DNA of 64,000 nucleotides, taken from Rhodanobacter ginsengisoli (lineage in GTDB: Bacteria > Pseudomonadota > Gammaproteobacteria > Xanthomonadales > Rhodanobacteraceae). This document shows, piece by piece, positions 8,551 through 18,526 of this stretch. A model generated the notes under the pieces. It did not search any database and had not been told where the DNA came from. It saw only the letters and a program-made list of their open reading frames with translations. Numbering within the stretch: position 1 is the first letter of the stretch; each line of letters begins with the position of its first letter. The stretch covers positions 62,001 to 126,000 of the forward strand of contig NZ_JBHSNF010000002.1 in the NCBI RefSeq assembly GCF_042657065.1, in the 5' to 3' direction. A program made the position numbers and the translations under genes.

Positions 8551-9420
8551 TCAGCGCTTGGGTGCGGGCTGGTCGAAGTAGCGCAGGAATTCGTTGTCGG
8601 GCTTCATGATCAGCACGCCCCTGCCGTCCTCGAACGATTTGCGGTATGCCGCCAGGCTGCGATAGAACGTAAAGAATTCTGGATCCTGGCTATACGCCTG
8701 CGCGTAGATCGCCGCGGCCTGGGCATCGCCCTCGCCGCGGATCGTCGCCGCATCACGACGCGCATCGGCTCGCAGCACCTGACCCTGACGATCCGCATCG
8801 GCCTGGATCGTTTCCGCCGACTCCTGACCGGTAAAGCGCAACTCGTTGGCCAGTTGCAGGCGTTCGGCACGCATCCGCTTGTACACCGATTCGCTGACCT
8901 CGTTGGGCAGGTCGATGCGCTTGATGCGCACGTCGACGACGGCTATGCCGAGATTCTTGCGCGCCGAGGCATCGGTCTGTGCACGCACCCGTTCGGTGAT
9001 GTCCTTGCGCCCACCAGAGATGAGGTCGGGCAAGGTACGCGCATTGAATTCGAAACGCAGCGCGTCCTTCACGATCGGCGTCAATCGCTGGGTTGCCTGA
9101 AGCTGGTCGCCACCGGTGGATCGGTAATACATGGCGTTGTCGACGATGCGCCACTTGACGTAGAAATCGACGTTGACGCTCTTCTTCTCGGAGGTGAAAT
9201 AGCGCTCCGGTGGCGCGTCCAGCGACAAGATGCGCTTGTCGAAATGCATCACCTGCTGGATCACCGGCAATTTGAAGTGCAGGCCCGGCTGATAGTCGGT
9301 CTGTACGATGCGACCGAATTGCAGCACCAGCGCGCTGTGTCCCTCGCTGACCACGAACATGCTGTTGAGGCCGAGCAGAAGCAGTACCACCGCAATGATG
9401 GCGGTCGAGATCTTCATCAT
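8551..9420 (-). CDS. hflC: Protease modulator HflC
   Basis: SPFH/band-7 inner-membrane protein that with HflK forms the large complex around FtsH. The 289-residue product has one N-terminal membrane anchor (STAIIAVVLLLLGLNSMFVV), then the band-7 domain (VLQFGRIVQTDYQPGLHFKL) and a helical tail. Its start overlaps the hflK stop by four bases (ATGA), so the two are translationally coupled. Confidence 0.96.
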   Translation of the reverse strand: MMKISTAIIAVVLLLLGLNSMFVVSEGHSALVLQFGRIVQTDYQPGLHFKLPVIQQVMHFDKRILSLDAPPERYFTSEKKSVNVDFYVKWRIVDNAMYYRSTGGDQLQATQRLTPIVKDALRFEFNARTLPDLISGGRKDITERVRAQTDASARKNLGIAVVDVRIKRIDLPNEVSESVYKRMRAERLQLANELRFTGQESAETIQADADRQGQVLRADARRDAATIRGEGDAQAAAIYAQAYSQDPEFFTFYRSLAAYRKSFEDGRGVLIMKPDNEFLRYFDQPAPKR

Positions 9421-10493
9421 GGCTGTGCTCCCTTGTCGGCTGTGCCACTGGCAGGAGCCGTGGACGGCACGATCGCACCCACGGTGGCGGAACCGGTTTC
9501 AGGCGTCGCCGCTGCGCCCCGCAGCGCCGGCAGGTTGATGATGTTGCGGCCGTTGGAACCGTCGATCACCTTCGGGTTGTCTGCCATCACCTGTTCCATG
9601 GTCTCCAGCCACAGGCGCTTGCGGGTTACTTCCGGGGCCGCCTTGTACTGGGTCAGCAGGAGGTCGAAGCGTGCCGTGTCGCCTTTCGCACGTGCGATCC
9701 TCTCGGCTTTGTAGCCGGCGGCTTCGGCGGCGATGCGGGCCGCGTCGCCACGGGCCACGGGCACCACCTTGCTGGCGTAGGCCAGGGCGCCGTTCTCGAT
9801 GCTCTGCTTGTCCTCGCGGGCGTTGTTCACGTCGTCGAAGGCGTCTTTCACCTCGTCCGGGGGGGCCACGTTCTGGAAGCTCACCTCGGTCACGCGCAGC
9901 CCGGAGTTGTAGCCGTCCAGGGTCTTCTGCAATGCCGTCTGCGCCTCGGCGACCAGGTTGGCGCCGGCGGCGGACAGGACCTGATCCATGTCGCTGCCAC
10001 CGATCACCCCGCGCACCGCTGCCTCGGCCGCGGCGCCGATGGTACCGTCGGGGTCATTGAGCGAGAACAGGTACTTGCGCGAGTCGTCCACCTGGTACTG
10101 CACGGTGAAGTCGATGGTGATGATGTTCTCGTCGCGGGTCAGCATGGCCACCTTGTCGTTGACCGAGCGGATCCGCGTGGACTCCACCTTGGTGACCGAC
10201 TCGATCGGCTGCGGCAGCTTCAGGTGGAAACCGGGCGACAGCGTGCGTGAATACTGGCCGAAACGCAGCACCACGCCGGCCTGACGTGCGCCGATGATGG
10301 TGTAGCTGCTGAACAGCAGCCCGACCACGAGCAACACCAGGATGCCGGTAAGGATGCCGCCAGGCCCCTGCCCCAGCTTGTTGCCGCCACTTTTCAACTT
10401 GTTGAGCAGGTCATCCAGCGGCGATTTGCCGGAGGGGCGCTTCCTGTTCCACGGATCATTCTGCCCATTTTTGCCGGGTTCATTCCATGCCAC
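9417..10493 (-). CDS. hflK: FtsH protease activity modulator HflK
   Basis: Partner of HflC. The 358-residue product starts MAWNEPGKNGQNDPWN, a Gly/Pro-rich cytoplasmic tail typical of HflK, followed by a membrane helix (GILTGILVLLVVGLLFSS), the SPFH domain (VVLRFGQYSRTLSPGFHLKL) and a C-terminal extension rich in Ala/Thr. Part of the hfq-hflX-hflK-hflC series on the minus strand. Confidence 0.96.
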   Translation of the reverse strand: MAWNEPGKNGQNDPWNRKRPSGKSPLDDLLNKLKSGGNKLGQGPGGILTGILVLLVVGLLFSSYTIIGARQAGVVLRFGQYSRTLSPGFHLKLPQPIESVTKVESTRIRSVNDKVAMLTRDENIITIDFTVQYQVDDSRKYLFSLNDPDGTIGAAAEAAVRGVIGGSDMDQVLSAAGANLVAEAQTALQKTLDGYNSGLRVTEVSFQNVAPPDEVKDAFDDVNNAREDKQSIENGALAYASKVVPVARGDAARIAAEAAGYKAERIARAKGDTARFDLLLTQYKAAPEVTRKRLWLETMEQVMADNPKVIDGSNGRNIINLPALRGAAATPETGSATVGAIVPSTAPASGTADKGAQP

Positions 10494-10671
10494 GAGTCAG
10501 TCTCCTTGAAGCGTTCTGGAGGCCGGCAACCACGGCCGGAACACACGTTGAACCGGGTTACACATGAGATTCAGCCTGAGCTGTCCAAACGGCGAGCGGC
10601 CCGTCAAACGGGCTGCACAAACGCGGGCCATTCTATCAGAGCCGAACCATGCCGTCCGCAGCCCGAAGGCG

Positions 10672-11973
10672 TCATTCCGCGATGGCCAGCAGCTCACGCA
10701 GCAGCAAGGCTTCGGTCGCGTCACCGCCGCTGAGCGGGGCGATCACGCTGCGCGGCGCATCGATGCGCAACTGCCAGCCGTGCTCGTCCACCGTTTCGCC
10801 ACTGATCGCGCCGGCGGCCTTCAGCCGCGCGTGCAGTCGCCCGGCGGATAGCGGCAACTGCAGTGCCGACTGAACGCGCTCGCCGCCGAGCAACTCGCCC
10901 AGCGCCTGACGCAGCAGATCCAGACCGACCCCGGTGGCAGCAGACACCCAGACTCGTACCGGCTTGCCCGCCGCATCGCGATCGATGCGCGGCTCGGCGC
11001 CGGCCAGGTCGATCTTGTTCATGACATGCAGTTGCGGCACGTCACCGGTGTCGATTTCCTCCAGCACACTGTCGACCACGCGATGCAGGCGCTCGCGCTC
11101 GTCGTCGGCGGCATCGCTGACATGCAGCAGCAGGTCGGCATCCCTTGCCTCGGCCAGGGTCGCGCGGAATGCTGCCACCAGGTCATGCGGCAGCTCACGG
11201 ATGAAGCCCACCGTGTCGGCCAGCACCGCCGGGCCGCAGCTCAGGTCCTCCAGCTTGCGCACGGTCGGATCGAGCGTGGCGAACAGCAGGTTGGCGGCAT
11301 AGACCTCACCGGTGGTCAGTGAATTGAAAAGCGTCGACTTGCCGGCGTTCGTGTAGCCCACCAGGGCCACTCGCGGCACCGTATTGCGCAACCGCGCGCG
11401 ACGCTGCTGACCGCGCTGGGTCTGCACTTTCTGCAGTCGCTTGGTGAGCATCTTGACGCGCTCGCCGATCAGGCGGCGATCGGTCTCCAGCTGGGTTTCG
11501 CCGGGACCGCGGTTGCCGATGGCACCACCACGCTGAGCGTCCAGATGGGTCCATCCGCGCACCAGCCGGGTGGCCAGATGCTTGAGCTGGGCCAGTTCGA
11601 CCTCCAGCTTGCCTTCATGCGAGCGCGCACGCTGGGCGAAGATATCCAGGATCAATCCGGCACGATCGACCACGCGGATGCCCAGATGCTTTTCCAGGTT
11701 GCGTTCCTGCACCGGCGTGAGCTCGTGGTCGACCAGGACCAGGTCGGCTTCCAGCGCGCGAGCCGCCTCCGCCACCTCGTTGGCCTTGCCGCTGCCGATG
11801 TAAAAACGCGGATTGGGATCCTCGACCCGGGCGGAGACGACGCCCAGCACCTCGGCTCCGGCGGACTTCACCAATTCGGCGAATTCCTCGGCGCGACGCA
11901 CCGTATCGCCTTCACCACGGGAATGCGGCAAGACCAGCAGGGCGCGATCGCCTTTCCTTTCTCTTTCAAACAC
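10672..11973 (-). CDS. hflX: Ribosome-associated GTPase HflX
   Basis: Ribosome-splitting GTPase acting on stalled 50S/70S. The 433-residue protein has the N-terminal HflX domain (FYIGSGKANEVAEAARAL, VVDRAGLILDIFAQRARSHE), the GNRGPGETQLETDRR block, a G domain with P-loop GYTNAGKSTLFN, G3 DTVGF and G4 NKID, and a short C-terminal domain. Lies between hfq and hflK as in other Lysobacterales. The 178-bp gap to hflK holds no gene that I can see. Confidence 0.97.
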   Translation of the reverse strand: MFERERKGDRALLVLPHSRGEGDTVRRAEEFAELVKSAGAEVLGVVSARVEDPNPRFYIGSGKANEVAEAARALEADLVLVDHELTPVQERNLEKHLGIRVVDRAGLILDIFAQRARSHEGKLEVELAQLKHLATRLVRGWTHLDAQRGGAIGNRGPGETQLETDRRLIGERVKMLTKRLQKVQTQRGQQRRARLRNTVPRVALVGYTNAGKSTLFNSLTTGEVYAANLLFATLDPTVRKLEDLSCGPAVLADTVGFIRELPHDLVAAFRATLAEARDADLLLHVSDAADDERERLHRVVDSVLEEIDTGDVPQLHVMNKIDLAGAEPRIDRDAAGKPVRVWVSAATGVGLDLLRQALGELLGGERVQSALQLPLSAGRLHARLKAAGAISGETVDEHGWQLRIDAPRSVIAPLSGGDATEALLLRELLAIAE

Positions 11974-12029
11974 GGATGGGGGTGATCCTCAGGAGCAGAA
12001 CCACTTCATGCGGGCGAACACCCGATCAA

Positions 12030-12317
12030 TCAAGCGTCCGCCTCGGCGGTCGCGATCGGCGCGTCGGACTGATGATCGGCTCCATCATGGCCATCGTGGC
12101 CGTTGCCGATGCGCACGTTGCGGCTCGGCACCACCGTCGAAATGGCGTGCTTGTAGACCATCTGGCTCACCTGGTTACGCAGCAACACCACAAATTGATC
12201 GAACGACTCCACCGTACCCTGCAACTTGATGCCATTGACCAGATAGATGGCCACCGGCACGCGCTCGCGCCGCAACGCATTCAGAAACGGATCCTGCAAC
12301 GACTGCCCCTTGGACAT
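12030..12317 (-). CDS. hfq: RNA chaperone Hfq
   Basis: Hexameric Sm-like RNA chaperone. The 95-residue product starts MSKGQSLQDPFLNALRRERV; Sm1 is IKLQGTVESFDQFVVLL and Sm2 the YKHAISTVVPSR block. The C-terminal tail is short, His/Asp-rich (GNGHDGHDGADHQ). A long upstream in-frame extension exists, but the start at 12317 is preceded by AAGGGGAGAA and matches Hfq exactly. Confidence 0.98.
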   Translation of the reverse strand: MSKGQSLQDPFLNALRRERVPVAIYLVNGIKLQGTVESFDQFVVLLRNQVSQMVYKHAISTVVPSRNVRIGNGHDGHDGADHQSDAPIATAEADA

Positions 12318-12486
12318 TTCTTGTTCTCCCCTTGCCTCGAACGGATCCGGGTAAAAAACGCCAATGACGCCCCGAACCAACATGACCCGGATGTTAACTG
12401 CTTTCAAATGCTTGATGAAAGGAGATTTTCGCGCAGCAAGTCGCAATTGGCCGCGGCGACGGACTACCGCGGATCGCAGTAGGGCC

Positions 12487-13452
12487 TCAGCGGTCGATCG
12501 GGATGCCGGGCGCACCGAGGAACCGGTGCACGGCATCGGCAACGGAAGCCGGCAACCCCGGCCGGTCGGGGTCGAACATGCGCGCACTGAAATCGCTGCG
12601 CAGCCAGGTGATCTGGCGCTTGGCCAGCTGACGGGTGGCGAAGATTGCCCGGTCACGGAATTCGCCCGCTCCGGTCAACCCCTCCAGGTGCTCCCACGCC
12701 TGGCGGTAGCCCACCGCCCGCAGCGCCGGCAACTCGGCATGGAGGTCGCCGCGGGCATGCAACCCGCGTACCTCGTCGAGGAATCCGTCCGCCAGCATGG
12801 TGTCGAAGCGGCGGGCGATGCGTTCGTGCAACGCGCTCCGATCGAGCGGCAGCAACGCCAGCTTGAGCACCCGCCACGGGAAAGGGGTGCCGCTGCCGCC
12901 CCGTTGTTGTTCGGACAGCGGCCGGCCGGTCAATTCGAACACTTCCAGCGCACGCTGCAGGCGCTGGGTGTCATGGGGCCCGATCCGGCTCGCTGCCAGC
13001 GGATCCCGTTGTGCCAGTCGCGCATGCATGGCGGGCCAGCCGATCTGCGCCGCCTCGCTGGCCAGGCGCGAGCGTATCGCCGGATCCGCCTCGGGCAGGT
13101 CGGACAACCCCTGCTGCAGGGCGCGAAAATACAGACCGGTGCCGCCGACCAGCAAGGGCACCCTGCCCCGCGCGCCGATCTGTTGCATGGCGCTCAACGC
13201 ATCGACGCGAAAGTCCGCCGCCGAATACGGCTGCGACGGATCGCGGATATCCACCAGCGCATGCGGGTAACGGGCCAGCGTGAGCGCATCCGGCTTGGCC
13301 GTACCGATGTCCATCCCGCGATAGACCAGCGCCGAATCCACGCTGACCAGATCCAGCGCAAAACGCTCGCTCAACTCGCAGGCCAGCGCAGTCTTGCCCG
13401 AGGCGGTCGGTCCCATCAGGAAAATGGCAAGGGGGCGGCTGTCGATCGGCAT
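12487..13452 (-). CDS. miaA: tRNA dimethylallyltransferase MiaA
   Basis: Adds a dimethylallyl group to A37 of tRNAs reading UNN codons. The 321-residue enzyme has the P-loop GPTASGKTALA, VDSALVYRGMDIGTAKP, and the downstream LVGGTGLYFRAL motif. Upstream of hfq on the same strand with a 169-bp gap, which probably holds an hfq promoter, as in E. coli. Confidence 0.97.
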   Translation of the reverse strand: MPIDSRPLAIFLMGPTASGKTALACELSERFALDLVSVDSALVYRGMDIGTAKPDALTLARYPHALVDIRDPSQPYSAADFRVDALSAMQQIGARGRVPLLVGGTGLYFRALQQGLSDLPEADPAIRSRLASEAAQIGWPAMHARLAQRDPLAASRIGPHDTQRLQRALEVFELTGRPLSEQQRGGSGTPFPWRVLKLALLPLDRSALHERIARRFDTMLADGFLDEVRGLHARGDLHAELPALRAVGYRQAWEHLEGLTGAGEFRDRAIFATRQLAKRQITWLRSDFSARMFDPDRPGLPASVADAVHRFLGAPGIPIDR

Positions 13453-13552
13453 CGTGAAAGTGTAGGGGGCGCGCTGCCGTGCGGCCAGCCGAACGGCCCG
13501 ACAACCCGTCGAGGCCGGCCCACCGGCAATCGTGCGGTGGATCGGCAGGCCC

Positions 13553-13558
13553 TATAAT
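13553..13558 (+). promoter_or_regulatory. Predicted -10 of the tdh promoter
   Basis: A perfect TATAAT, 44 bases before the tdh ATG. No good -35 at 17 bp spacing, so activator or extended contacts may be needed. Confidence 0.5.
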
Positions 13559-13602
13559 TGGGGTTTCCCCGCCCGTTCAATGGGCCAACCGATGGACTCC
13601 CC

Positions 13603-14637
13603 ATGCCACAGACGATGAAAGCCCTGGTCAAGCGCAAGCCCGAACAGGGCATCTGGATGGAACAGGTGCCGATGCCTGAGGTCGGTCCGAACGAAGTGCT
13701 GATCAAGATGGAGAAGACCGCGATCTGCGGCACCGACCTGCACATCTACAAGTGGGACGAATGGAGCCAGCGCACGATCACGCCCGGCCTCACCATCGGC
13801 CACGAATTCGTCGGTCGCATCGCCGAGATCGGCCCGGGCGTGACCGGCTATGCCATCGGCGACCGCGTCTCGGCCGAGGGCCACATCGTCTGCGGCCATT
13901 GCCGCAACTGCCGCGCCGGCCGCCAGCACCTGTGCCCGAACACGATCGGCATCGGCGTGAACCGCAACGGCGCATTCGCCGAGTACATGAGCATGCCGGC
14001 GTCCAACCTGTGGCCGATCCCCGACCAGATCCCGTCCGAGCTGGCCGCCTTCTTCGACCCCTACGGCAACGCCGCGCACTGCGCGCTGGAGTTCGACCTG
14101 ATCGGCGAGGACGTGCTGATCACCGGCGCCGGCCCGATCGGCATCATCGCCGCGGGCATCGCCAAGCACGTGGGTGCGCGCAACGTGGTGGTCACCGACG
14201 TCAACGATTACCGCCTGAAACTGGCCGCCGACATGGGCGCCACCCGGGTGGTCAACGTCACCAACCAGTCGTTGCGCGACGTGGTCAAGGACCTGCACAT
14301 CGAGGGCTTCGACGTGGGCCTGGAGATGAGCGGCAACCCACGCGCGTTCAACGACATGCTCGAATGCATGTACCACGGCGGCAAGGTCGCGATGCTCGGC
14401 ATCATGCCGCGCGGCGCCGGCATCGACTGGGACAAGGTGATCTTCAAGGGCCTCACCCTGCAGGGCATCTACGGTCGACGCATGTACGAGACCTGGTACA
14501 AGATGACCCAGATGGTGCTGACCGGATTCCCGCTGCAGAAGGTGCTCACCCACCAGATCCACATCGACGACTTCCAGAAGGGATTCGACCTGATGGACGC
14601 CGGCACCTGCGGCAAGGTGGTCTGCTCGTGGAACTGA
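13603..14637 (+). CDS. tdh: L-threonine 3-dehydrogenase
   Basis: Zinc- and NAD-dependent oxidation of L-threonine to 2-amino-3-ketobutyrate. The 344-residue protein is a medium-chain dehydrogenase: ICGTDLHIYKWDEW and GHEFVGRI give the catalytic zinc ligands, HCRNCRAGRQHLC the structural zinc cysteines, and GAGPIGIIAAGIA the Rossmann loop. Its pathway partner kbl lies 3.9 kb downstream on the same strand. ATG at 13603 (MPQTMKAL); MKAL at 13615 is an alternative. Confidence 0.96.
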   Translation: MPQTMKALVKRKPEQGIWMEQVPMPEVGPNEVLIKMEKTAICGTDLHIYKWDEWSQRTITPGLTIGHEFVGRIAEIGPGVTGYAIGDRVSAEGHIVCGHCRNCRAGRQHLCPNTIGIGVNRNGAFAEYMSMPASNLWPIPDQIPSELAAFFDPYGNAAHCALEFDLIGEDVLITGAGPIGIIAAGIAKHVGARNVVVTDVNDYRLKLAADMGATRVVNVTNQSLRDVVKDLHIEGFDVGLEMSGNPRAFNDMLECMYHGGKVAMLGIMPRGAGIDWDKVIFKGLTLQGIYGRRMYETWYKMTQMVLTGFPLQKVLTHQIHIDDFQKGFDLMDAGTCGKVVCSWN

Positions 14638-14820
14638 CCGGCTGAATCTCCCGAAGCCGCTTCGCGGCCGGCTCGTCGGCATGTGATGCGGCAGCTGGGC
14701 GGCGGACCCGCCGGTCCGTAAACTGCAGTCTCTCCGGTGGGATGCCGGGTGGTTGGTGATGGTCACCGGCGGCATGCCCCAGGCACCGCCGGATCGCGAC
14801 GTTCATGGAGTGCCGTCCAC

Positions 14821-17800
14821 ATGTTTGATCGTCGTCTGCTGGGTGATCCGCGCCTGTTGCGCGCGCGCGCGCAAGCCGGGCACGTGTATCGGTCCCGTCG
14901 CCTGCGTCGCTGGCTGCTGTTCGTCGGCATCGCCCTGGTGGTATTCGGCCTGCTCGGATTCTTCGCGGCACCGCCATGGCTGAAATCGCAGTTGCAGCAG
15001 CGTCTTGGAACCCGGCTTGGCCGCCCGGTTACGATCGGCGAGGTCCATCTGAATCCCTATACGCTGCGACTGGAGCTGGACCGGCTGCACGTCGGCGAAT
15101 CCGATCGGCAGTCCGCCTTCGTCGATGTCGACCGGTTTGTCGTCAACGCCTCGTGGAGCTCGTTGTTCCGCTGGGCTCCCGTGCTCGACGAACTCGCGCT
15201 GCAGCACCCGCAGCTGCATCTGGTCCGCCTCGGGCCGCAACGCTTCAACTTCTCCGATCTGCTGGCCGGCCTGAGCGGACCTGCGGATCCGAAAGCCGCA
15301 CCGGCGCGCTTCGCGCTGGCCAACATCAGCGTGCACGACGGCGATATCCGCTTCGACGACAAGGTGCTGGGCACCAGCCATCGCATCGACCGGATCGAAC
15401 TGGGTATTCCGTTCCTGGCCAACCTGCCCGCCACCACCGATCTCTTCGTCAAGCCGTTGTTCGCTGCGCGTATCGACGGCAGTCCGCTGCGCATCGACGG
15501 TCGGACCAAGCCGTTTGCCAGCAGTCGGGAATCCGTACTCGAGTTCCAGCTCGATCACCTCGACCTGCCCCGCTATCTCGGCTACGCACCCGCGGCGCTA
15601 CCGGTGGCGATTCCGCGCGGACAGCTGTCGGGCAAGCTGGAGCTGCACTTCGTTGCGACAAAAGCGGATACCCAGTTGCGTCTGGACGGCCAGCTGTCGC
15701 TGGACGACTTCAGCATGACCACGCCCGGGGGCGCCGCGCTGCTGGAGCTGGGTCACGGCTCGGCGGAATTGACCGACGTGCAGCCGCTGCTTTCGCGCTA
15801 TCGCCTGGGCAGGGTGCTGCTGGACCGGGCCACCTTGCACTATCGTCTCGGCGCAGAAGGGCACAGCAACTTCGACGTGCTGACCGCAGTCGACACCGGC
15901 AAGCCGCCCACCGGACCCGCCGCGTCTGCGAACGACGTGCGGATCCATGCGCTGGACCTTCAGCGGAGTCGACTCGACTATACGGATGCGAGTGGCGCCG
16001 TGGCGGGAACAGCCACGCTGACGAATCTGCGCGGCAGCCTGCGCGGCCTGTCCACGGTAGCAGCGCCGGCAGCCACCCTGGTCATGTCCGGCCAGTTGAA
16101 CGGCGGCGGACTGGGCGTCACCGGCAAGCTCGATCTTGCGGGCGCCCGCTTCGACGGCAGGCTCGCCCTCGACGGCGTCGCGCTGGCGCCACTGCAATCG
16201 CTGGCGATGCCGCAGCTGCAAGCCCGCATCACCAGGGGCAAACTGGATGCCCATGGCCAGCTTCAGGCAAGCTGGGGCAAGCCGATCAACCTGCACATGG
16301 AGCCAGCGCAGCTCACCATCAGCAACCTGGTGTTGCAGCGCGATGCCACCGACGTCACGCCGGTGGCCTGGAAGTCCGTCCAGGTGAAGCTGGACCGCTT
16401 CGACCTCGCCGCGCGCAACGCCCAGGTTGCCAGTGTCGACGCACAGGGACTGCAACTGGATGTGAAGCGATTGCGCAACGGCCAGGTGGACCTGGCCGGG
16501 CTGCTCGCCACCGCCACGACGACCCCATCCCCGGCATCGAATCTCGCGCCGCAGGCCACTGTCCCCGCCTGGCACTGGCAGGTCGATGAGCTGAAGGTCG
16601 AGGACGGCGATGTGGCATTCGTGGACCTCACTGCCGATCATCCGGTGCCGGTCGATCTGCATGCCGATCGTTACCGTGTCGAAACCCTTTCGTCGAACCT
16701 GCAGCTACCGCTTACGGTGACGCTGACCGGAAAACTCGGTCGCGGCCGCTACGATGTCAGCGGCAAGATCACGCCACAACCACTGGTCGCGGATCTTCAG
16801 GTCAGGACGCGCGCACTGGACATTGCACCGCTGCAGTCGCTGATCAGCGTGCCACTGAACGTACGCATCGGCAGTGCGCTGCTCAGCCTCGACGGCCGGC
16901 TCGGCTATCGCGATCAGGGCAGTGCGGATGCCCGCATCAGCTATCGCGGGGCCGCCACGCTGGGCCGGGTGCGCGTGCAGGACAAGGTCACCGGCGACGA
17001 TTTCCTGCGTTGGCACTCGCTGGCCGCCACCGGACTGCTTGTGCGCCTGGGCGAAGGTGCGCCACATGCGGATGTCGGCGGTCTCGCACTCAGCGATTTC
17101 TATGCCCGGGTGATCATCAACAGCAATGGCCGTCTGAACCTGCAGGACGTCGTGGCCACCGGGGCCGGCGCGGCGGCCGTATCGGTGACACGTGTCGAGA
17201 AGACTCCCGCCCCCGCCACGACGACGGCGACCACGCCCGCGACCGGATTGCCGGCGGGACCGCGGCCGGACATCCGGATTGGCCAGATCACCCTGGCCCG
17301 GGGGCAACTCAACTACACCGACAACTTCATCAAGCCGAACTACACCGCCAACGTCACCGATCTGGCCGGCAGCATCGGCGCGTTCGGCACCCGCGAGGGA
17401 TCGCCGGCGCTACTGGTGCTCCAGGGCAAGCTGGACGAGAACTCCCCGGTGGACATCAACGGCAGCATCAACCCGCTGACGCCGGTGGCCTTTCTCGACA
17501 TCAAGGCGAAAGCCGACGGCGTCCAGCTGACCCGCCTGTCGCCCTACTCCGGCAAATACGCCGGTTACCCGATCACCGGTGGCGTACTCAACGTCGACGT
17601 GCACTACATGCTGGACCAGCGCAAGCTCACTGCCGACAACCACATCTTCATAGAGCAGCTCACCTTTGGTGAGCGCATCACTACGCCCGGCGTGAGCCAT
17701 TTGCCGGTCAAGCTGGCGGTGGCTTTGCTGAAGAATGCGCAGGGCCAGATCGACGTGCATGTTCCAGTGTCCGGTTCGCTGGATGATCCGAAGTTCAGCA

Positions 17801-18444
17801 TGGGCGGCCTGATCTGGCACGCCTTCGTGAACCTTATTGCCCGCGCAGCCACCGCGCCGTTCCGCCTGCTTGCCTCGATCGGCGGCGGCAAGCATCCGGA
17901 CCTCGGCTACGTCGAGTTCGCGCCGGGCTCCGCCGTGCTGAATGACGCGACGCTGTCGCGCCTTACCCAGTTGGCGAAGCTGCTGCAGCAAAAGCCGTCG
18001 CTCAAGCTGGACATCACCGGGCGGATGGATCCGGCGGTGGACGAGAAGGGCCTGCGCGCGGTAATGGTCGAGGACCTCGTGCGCAAGGAGAAGGCCGAGC
18101 ATGACGGCGACAAGGTCGATCCGTCGACGCTCAAGCTGACTCCCGATGAATACGAGCATTACCTGACCCGGGTCTACCGGCACGCGAAGTTTCCCAAGCC
18201 GAAGAATCTGATCGGTTTCACCAAATCGCAGCCACCGGAGGAGATGCGTCTGTTGCTGGAAACGCACATGCCGGTCGATGCCGCCGCCCTGCGGCAACTG
18301 GCCGATCGCCGCGCCGCGGCCGTGCAGCAGTGGCTGCAAGGCAAGATCGACCCGCAACGTCTTTCCGTACATCCGCCCCGGCTCGATGCCAAGGGCATCA
18401 ACGACAAGGGCAAGACCACGCGGGTGGATTTCGGCCTGCACTGA
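14821..18444 (+). CDS. Large DUF748 / AsmA-like membrane-anchored protein
   Basis: A 1207-residue protein. An N-terminal positively charged stretch and one membrane helix (WLLFVGIALVVFGLLGFFAA) anchor a long periplasmic repeat-rich region of AsmA/DUF748 type (IGEVHLNPYTLRLELDRL early on). The C-terminal portion has the DUF748 ending with YVEFAPGSAVLNDATLSRL, reminiscent of an OmpA-like segment. AsmA-like proteins of this size are thought to bridge the envelope and carry phospholipids; that role is inferred from fold, not shown here. It sits between tdh and kbl, same strand, with 183 bp and 82 bp gaps. Confidence 0.85.
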   Translation: MFDRRLLGDPRLLRARAQAGHVYRSRRLRRWLLFVGIALVVFGLLGFFAAPPWLKSQLQQRLGTRLGRPVTIGEVHLNPYTLRLELDRLHVGESDRQSAFVDVDRFVVNASWSSLFRWAPVLDELALQHPQLHLVRLGPQRFNFSDLLAGLSGPADPKAAPARFALANISVHDGDIRFDDKVLGTSHRIDRIELGIPFLANLPATTDLFVKPLFAARIDGSPLRIDGRTKPFASSRESVLEFQLDHLDLPRYLGYAPAALPVAIPRGQLSGKLELHFVATKADTQLRLDGQLSLDDFSMTTPGGAALLELGHGSAELTDVQPLLSRYRLGRVLLDRATLHYRLGAEGHSNFDVLTAVDTGKPPTGPAASANDVRIHALDLQRSRLDYTDASGAVAGTATLTNLRGSLRGLSTVAAPAATLVMSGQLNGGGLGVTGKLDLAGARFDGRLALDGVALAPLQSLAMPQLQARITRGKLDAHGQLQASWGKPINLHMEPAQLTISNLVLQRDATDVTPVAWKSVQVKLDRFDLAARNAQVASVDAQGLQLDVKRLRNGQVDLAGLLATATTTPSPASNLAPQATVPAWHWQVDELKVEDGDVAFVDLTADHPVPVDLHADRYRVETLSSNLQLPLTVTLTGKLGRGRYDVSGKITPQPLVADLQVRTRALDIAPLQSLISVPLNVRIGSALLSLDGRLGYRDQGSADARISYRGAATLGRVRVQDKVTGDDFLRWHSLAATGLLVRLGEGAPHADVGGLALSDFYARVIINSNGRLNLQDVVATGAGAAAVSVTRVEKTPAPATTTATTPATGLPAGPRPDIRIGQITLARGQLNYTDNFIKPNYTANVTDLAGSIGAFGTREGSPALLVLQGKLDENSPVDINGSINPLTPVAFLDIKAKADGVQLTRLSPYSGKYAGYPITGGVLNVDVHYMLDQRKLTADNHIFIEQLTFGERITTPGVSHLPVKLAVALLKNAQGQIDVHVPVSGSLDDPKFSMGGLIWHAFVNLIARAATAPFRLLASIGGGKHPDLGYVEFAPGSAVLNDATLSRLTQLAKLLQQKPSLKLDITGRMDPAVDEKGLRAVMVEDLVRKEKAEHDGDKVDPSTLKLTPDEYEHYLTRVYRHAKFPKPKNLIGFTKSQPPEEMRLLLETHMPVDAAALRQLADRRAAAVQQWLQGKIDPQRLSVHPPRLDAKGINDKGKTTRVDFGLH

Positions 18445-18489
18445 ACGCCCCGGCGACACATCGAGGAGGCAGCGACTGGCGCGGCGCCT

Positions 18490-18495
18490 TACAAT
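18490..18495 (+). promoter_or_regulatory. Predicted -10 of the kbl promoter
   Basis: TACAAT, 31 bases before the kbl ATG; no convincing -35. Suggests kbl need not be co-transcribed with the DUF748 gene. Confidence 0.35.
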
Positions 18496-18526
18496 GGCGC
18501 TTTGCCATCCAATGGTCGGGATTCCC